DNA of 64,000 bases, from the NCBI GenBank assembly GCA_025716855.1, contig JAIXMQ010000006.1, forward strand, positions 171,001 through 235,000, in the 5' to 3' direction. Source of the DNA: Pilaira anomala. Taxonomy: Eukaryota > Mucoromycota > Mucoromycetes > Mucorales > Mucoraceae. The notes beneath the pieces are model-generated. The model saw nothing but the letters and a program-made list of their open reading frames with translations. It searched no databases and was not told where the DNA came from. This document shows positions 59,581-64,000 of this stretch, in pieces. A program made the translations under genes and the position numbers. Each line of letters starts with the position of its first letter. The stretch's first letter is position 1.

Positions 59581-61309
59581 TTATTTTTTCTTTTCAGTCG
59601 AAACATCCTTTTTAGGTTCAGTTTCGGGTATCACCATGCCTCCAGCTTTTGCGCGAGCAACTACTTTTTCTGCCCACTTTACAACTGGCATATCAATCCT
59701 ATAACATCATCATCATCAATGTTTGAGTATTTTCTAATATATATATATATATATATGCTCTCTACTCACATTTTTCCATCTAAACTGAAAGCACCAACTC
59801 CTTTTTGAGAATTCGCTTCATATCCTTCTACAATACGAACAGCTCTTTCAAGATCTAAAAATTGAAAATACTTGGTACTTTTTTTTTTTTTTAACCCAGT
59901 TTATATATGTATTTACCTGCAGGATCCGGCAAGAATGCCTTTTGAATGATATCAATTTGATCAGGATGAATGGCTTGTTTACCAGAGAATCCAAATTGTT
60001 TACCCTCTCTACATTCTTCATTAAGAACTTCTGTATCTTGATAATCCACACACACCTTTTTTTTTTTTTTTTAAAAAAAAAAAAAGAAATATAATGTTAT
60101 TCAAATAAGATCATCTAGATTGTTTCTAACAGTGTCATACCAAATCAATTGCTTGTAATCCATAAGCACCTGCAGCATTTACAATCAATTGACGTGCAAA
60201 TAACATTTCTTCTCTTGATTTTGAACGTACTAAACCTAAATCCGCACAATAATCCTCTGCAGCAAACTAATATAATATCAGTATAATAATTGAAGAAGAA
60301 AAAAAAAGTCATTCAACTTACGATTAAAGCATCTAATCTAGGATCGGCCGTGACGATTTCTTTAATATTCATCATACCAAGTGCACTTTCAATGGATGCA
60401 ATCAATCGAATACGTTCACGCCTACAAGATGAATAAGTATCTCTTTTCTCGTATATATATATATATATATATAAATTTACTTACTGAGATTCGATGGCGA
60501 TTGAATCAATCATTCTACTAACAAATTGAATATCTTTAGCACTTTGTACTTTTGGAATGACAATAGCTTGTAATCTTTTAGAAAGAAGCTATTATATAAA
60601 TTAAAAAAAAAATTAGTGATTGAAATAATTATGACATCATATAAACATATTACATACAATGACATTTAAATCATCCAGTTCATGTCCTAAAATACAATGG
60701 TTATTTCAATGTTAAAAACTCTCTCTCTTTTGAAATTTTACCAGATCCAACTGCATTAATTCTAACTGCCTTCTCTGCTTTTCCATGTTCAGAAGCCTTT
60801 TTTTTTATATATATACGTAATAAGTAAAAAAATGTATATCTTTTTTCTTTTTCTTTTTTTTTTTACCTCTAAAGCATCAATCACCATATGTCTTGCAGTT
60901 CCTTTTTTACTTGATGAGACACTATCCTCAAGATCATATACAACACAATCAGCTCCAACAGAGATAGATTTATGAATTTTCCTTTCATCACTTCCTGGAA
61001 CTATTTTTGCATAAAATAAGTTTTTTTTTTTTTTTTTTTTTTACCCATTTAAAAAAAATACAACTTTACTTGGTTACATACCATAAAATAAAGCTCTTCT
61101 CGGTCTAATACTGTTTAGATTGTCAATACCATTAGATGTCGTACTAAAGAAACGCCAAGTTGAAGTTGTATTGATACGAGTTGTAACTTTATTATTACAA
61201 AAAATAAGTGATAAGTTTTTAGTTAGTATTTTAAATTCTCTTTTTTTATATTACCAGGTAAACTGAAAGACTTTGTTGTAACGTTAATCAAGCCTGAAAA
61301 GCGCAACAT
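59581..61309 (-). CDS. CLYBL: mitochondrial citrate lyase beta-like protein (CLYBL, HpcH/HpaI family)
   Basis: Eleven exons (61309-61255, 61186-61082, 61000-60867, 60796-60742, 60686-60658, 60588-60485, 60421-60322, 60266-60141, 60055-59917, 59854-59770, 59698-59581) give 349 residues. A mitochondrial leader precedes RPRRALFYVPGSDERKIHKS. Catalytic and Mg-binding segments are DCVVYDLEDSVSSSKKG, AVRINAVGSG, IVIPKVQSAKD, ASIESALGMMN, FAAEDYCADLGL and GKQAIHPDQIDIIQKAF. CLYBL enzymes cleave citramalyl-CoA, clearing by-products of itaconate metabolism. Exon 5 is only 29 nt. Two acceptors (exons 4 and 9) follow A-runs. Confidence 0.92.
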
Positions 61310-61809
61310 GACTCTTTTTTTTTTTTGTGGTTAATTAGAAAGAATAGGAAAGGAAAATAATAAGTAAAAAAAAAAATCCTTTTGGTTTGGTTTTTTTTTT
61401 TTTTTTTTTTGTGACCCCTGTTTGCTTAAAGCGGATAAAATATAAAAAAAAAAAGAAAAATTACGAATTGTACATCAACTACTGGATCTAGTCTTGTTCA
61501 ATTTTGACATTTTCTTTTTTTTTTATATTAAAATTTTAAATATCTTAAAGGACATCAACAAGTTTTTGATTTTAAAATAATTATAAAATGAAGAAAAAAA
61601 AAAGAAACAAAAAAAACTCTTTTTTTCGTTGCATTTCAATTTTTCTGTAGAAGTCCGAAAGAAGTAATTCAGGTATGACCAAAAAAAAAAGGTTGTTTAT
61701 TTAAAATTTTTTTATACAAAATCACAATTAGAGTGTAGGTTTTTGGAATAAAAGAGTAGATATATATATATATAGAAATTATGTAGTATGTAAGAAAAAG
61801 AAGAATAAG

Positions 61810-61849
61810 AGATGATAGATTTGCAAGAGAGAGAGAGAGAGAGAGAGAT
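61810..61849. repeat. GA-rich microsatellite
   Basis: A run of about ten GA repeats in the 3' UTR of the MLRQ/B12D-type gene on the minus strand. Confidence 0.8.
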
Positions 61850-61861
61850 GAAAGAATGATT

Positions 61862-62107
61862 TTACCACTTGGTACGTTCCCAACGTTGGTCATATTTTTG
61901 ATTTAAAGCGATCAACTTGACTTGATCACCTTCCTTGATATCTTGCCAAGGGTAAGGGTTATGCTTATGGTTCCAAGCAACATCAGGAGCTCTAACAGCA
62001 CGAGAGCCAAAGTAAACAGCACCACCAAGAGCGATACTTAAGATACCAACAATAGGATAGACTTCAGGCTTGTTGGAGGCCTTGAGGAAACTTTGGAGAG
62101 CAGTCAT
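61862..62107 (-). CDS. MLRQ/B12D-type small mitochondrial protein (NDUFA4-like)
   Basis: An intron-free 81-residue frame. One membrane helix (about 18-36, VYPIVGILSIALGGAVYFG) is followed by a short hydrophilic tail with SRAVRAPDVAWNHKHNPYPW. This is the layout of the B12D / complex I MLRQ (NDUFA4) family, single-pass inner-membrane proteins associated with respiratory complexes I or IV. Assignment rests on the helix position and the NP(Y/W)PW-type tail. It lies upstream of the CLYBL gene on the same strand. Confidence 0.8.
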   Translation of the reverse strand: MTALQSFLKASNKPEVYPIVGILSIALGGAVYFGSRAVRAPDVAWNHKHNPYPWQDIKEGDQVKLIALNQKYDQRWERTKW

Positions 62108-63008
62108 TTTTTAAAAAGTTTGTTTTGAATAGAAAAGTAGTAATGATCTTTCTTTTTGGTAGAAACTATATTCTGTATTTATATGAATTAATAAATAAAA
62201 TAAAAAAAAATCATACCACAAAAAATTTCAAATGACTTGAATCAATTTATGGCTGTAAAAAAAAGGGATTTTCTCGAACGATATAATTTTGAGTGGCCTG
62301 ATAAATTTATTTTGGACTGATTTTAATTGGCTTAAAAGAGTCATTCTTTTTTTTTTTTTGCGGGGATAATAAAAAAAAATGTCAAACCGATTCATGATAA
62401 TTGTATACTTATAAGAGATTATTTTTGTTTCATTAACGTATGTATGTACACATATAGCTCTGTATTCAGTTCGTAATAATACTCTCAAGTAATTGCAAGA
62501 TTCAAAAATATTGAATTTAATAGATTCATGTAAAAGAAACCCTGTGTATTACCTTTTTTCTTTTTCGGGAAGAAACGATTTCGGAAAAGAAAACAATAAT
62601 CATGGTGACATTTTTTTTTTTATCTTATTCACATGACAGTAATTGATCAACCTTACAGAGCCTAGGCTGTCATAAAATTGAACAGAAAAAAAAAACTTTA
62701 TACAATTGTTCTTTCTTTTTTTTTTTTACTTCAAAAAGTGCCTCAATAACTTTTTTTTTTTTCTAAAATTAAATAATTGGTTAACTTGATTTGTTTATGC
62801 GTGTAACGTTATATTTTTTTTTTTTTTGCTGTTGTCTTCCGTCCCAGAAGAGGGAAAAAACCTTCTGATCAACAATTGATTATTATATGAAATATCTACC
62901 CCGCCCGAGTTTTTTTTTTTTTTTTTAGTTGATAGTTATTTACAATTCTTATGAAATAAGAGTTAAAACATGAAGACCATGTCATGTTTTTCTCTTTTTT
63001 ATTTTTAT
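62108..63008. other. gene-free AT-rich region left of the MITE
   Basis: About 900 bp containing the promoter of the MLRQ/B12D-type gene and several T-runs. I see no coding signal on either strand. Confidence 0.6.
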
Positions 63009-63342
63009 TACAGTCGTTACGGAAATCATTGTTGTCGTTCTTTTTTTCAGAAAATTGTCGTTATTTTAAAAATACATTGTCGCTGATTGAATATAAATTG
63101 TCGTTTTATAATTTTGATTTGTCGTTTTAAGAAAAAGGTTATATTGTCGTTTTTTAAGAGAGCTGCCTCACCACCACCAGAGGATAGAGCTAATCCCCCT
63201 CTAAAGGTACTACTACCGCTCACTTCCTTAAGTTTATAAACGTGTTACTTGAATGTAATGGACTTGGGTGAGAAGTTAAAAGGATGTTATCTGGTACTAC
63301 TATACAACGCATCAATTCATCATGATTTCCGTAACGACTGTA
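63009..63342. mobile_element. 330-bp MITE with 19-bp perfect TIRs and TA target duplication
   Basis: CAGTCGTTACGGAAATCAT at 63011-63029 is the exact reverse complement of 63322-63340. Both ends are flanked by TA (63009-63010, 63341-63342), the target duplication of Tc1/mariner-type elements, whose ends often start CAGT. The interior has no ORF, so it is a non-autonomous miniature element. The left third holds six TTGTCGYT boxes listed separately. Confidence 0.88.
63032..63151 (+). repeat. six phased TTGTCGYT boxes inside the MITE
   Basis: Copies start at 63032, 63055, 63077 (TTGTCGCT), 63098, 63119 and 63144, giving spacings of 23, 22, 21, 21 and 25 bp, about two helical turns. The spacers are AT-rich and unrelated to each other. 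Confidence 0.85.
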
Positions 63343-64000
63343 TTCGCATAAAAAAAAAAAGAAATTGGGTCAAAATTTGAGAACCCAATTCGCGCACACC
63401 TGGAACAAAAATGAACCATATCGTAAAGTTGGTGAGATTCCAGAGTAACAAATATACAAACCAAAGATCCAGTGCTGATGTTTATGTGGAGCTTACAGCA
63501 ATATTTGTTCTTTATTCTTTATAGTTTTTTTTTTTTTTTTTTGTAACTATAATATATAAAACTGGGTGATTTGGAAAAAAAATGAAAAAGAGGTGGGTGG
63601 GAATCAAATCCAGTCCAAGTAACCGGATTTCTCTGTGTGTACACACCTTCTATTAGTCTTGAGCGGCCACTCTAACTTCAATGAAAGAGTGTATCCTCAT
63701 CAGCTTAATTAACTGCTTCTTCATCATATAATTATCCCCCCGTGGATTGAGTATATTGAATGATTCTCAGAAAAGAGGCCACCCTATTGTTATGAGATTT
63801 TTGCGGAGTATGTATATTACACACAATAACCCTCTCCCTCGTTTATATAAAACTAGCAAAAAGTAAGCCGTACCCGTACCCGTACCCGTACCCGTGACTG
63901 CAAAAGCAAAAAGTAAGCCGTACCCGTACCCGTGCCCCGTTTTATTATTATTATTTTGACATGTTAAACCGTTTGAAATTGAGTAAACGTGCTTTACATA
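63343..64000. other. gene-free right end of the window
   Basis: No coding signal is visible. It holds a T-run at 63526-63542, a weak tRNA-like stretch I rejected, and the CCGTAC-type repeats. Confidence 0.6.
63858..63936. repeat. duplicated (CCGTAC)n minisatellite
   Basis: The word GCAAAAAGTAAGCCGTACCC occurs twice (about 63857 and 63906). The first copy has four CGTACC-type repeats and the second has two, followed by a degenerate CGTGCCCCG. Confidence 0.85.

Noticed and set aside
63032..63151. CRISPR-like array of short repeats
   Set aside because: Repeats are only 8 bp with about 14-bp spacers, inside a eukaryotic MITE and without cas genes.
63595..63675. tRNA-like stretch on the minus strand with a B-box-like GGATTTGATTCC
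   Set aside because: The T-stem does not pair, no matching acceptor stem is present and no A-box fits; at best an old tRNA or SINE trace.

Overview
This is an AT-rich nuclear window from a filamentous fungus, most likely a Mucoromycota (Mucorales-type) species. The basis is dense short introns (about 50-100 bp) with GT...AG ends, very long A/T homopolymers, compact intergenic spaces, fungal proteins (RAX2, CCC2, GH125, GT32, SUS1 with introns), and one eroded gene that resembles proteins I recall from Mucoromycota genomes. I joined exons by hand, using reading phase and family similarity. No rRNA, tRNA or CRISPR array was found. I count 30 protein-coding genes and two gene remnants.

Layout. 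0.2-9.9 kb: prohibitin PHB1, VPS27 (ESCRT-0), a DUF202 membrane protein, a TVP15-like Golgi protein, a coiled-coil protein, pantothenate kinase, and a SH3-WW-PH-RhoGAP protein with micro-exons. 10.2-15 kb: a RAX2-type polarity landmark with an unexpected C-terminal SH3 domain, divergent from the RhoGAP gene. 15-19 kb: a serine beta-lactamase-like hydrolase between related flanking sequences, then two tandem secreted cysteine proteins with a shared promoter block. 19-21.4 kb: gene-poor, with a Tc1-type transposase remnant and a higher-order minisatellite. 21.4-25 kb: three tandem PQQ-like propeller genes; a fourth lies at 42.6 kb in the opposite orientation.

25.9-35.7 kb: SUS1/ENY2, NAA10/ARD1, a KAP122/importin-13-type karyopherin, a Ser/Pro-rich protein, an F-box/LRR protein and a small secreted protein. 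35.8-40.6 kb: a very large CCC2-type copper ATPase with seven metal-binding repeats and an internal cysteine cluster. 41.4-42.1 kb: a pseudogene with several in-frame stops. 44-50 kb: NOT1/CNOT1. 50.6-57.1 kb: an old-yellow-enzyme reductase, then a head-to-tail GH125 exo-mannosidase and GT32 glycosyltransferase. 57.2-62.1 kb: RPB4, AUH-type enoyl-CoA hydratase, CLYBL-type lyase and an MLRQ/B12D mitochondrial protein, all on the minus strand. 62.1-64 kb is gene-free and holds a 330-bp TA-flanked MITE with perfect 19-bp inverted repeats and six phased TTGTCGYT boxes, plus a duplicated CCGTAC-type repeat.

Most genes are housekeeping. Several pairs have linked roles: the RhoGAP and RAX2 genes share a roughly 310-bp intergenic region (polarity); GH125 and GT32 suggest mannan processing; AUH and CLYBL both act on mitochondrial acyl-CoA. 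Convergent pairs (PanK/RhoGAP, SUS1/NAA10, F-box/secreted protein) have stop codons only about 17-25 bp apart, so their 3' UTRs must overlap or be tiny.
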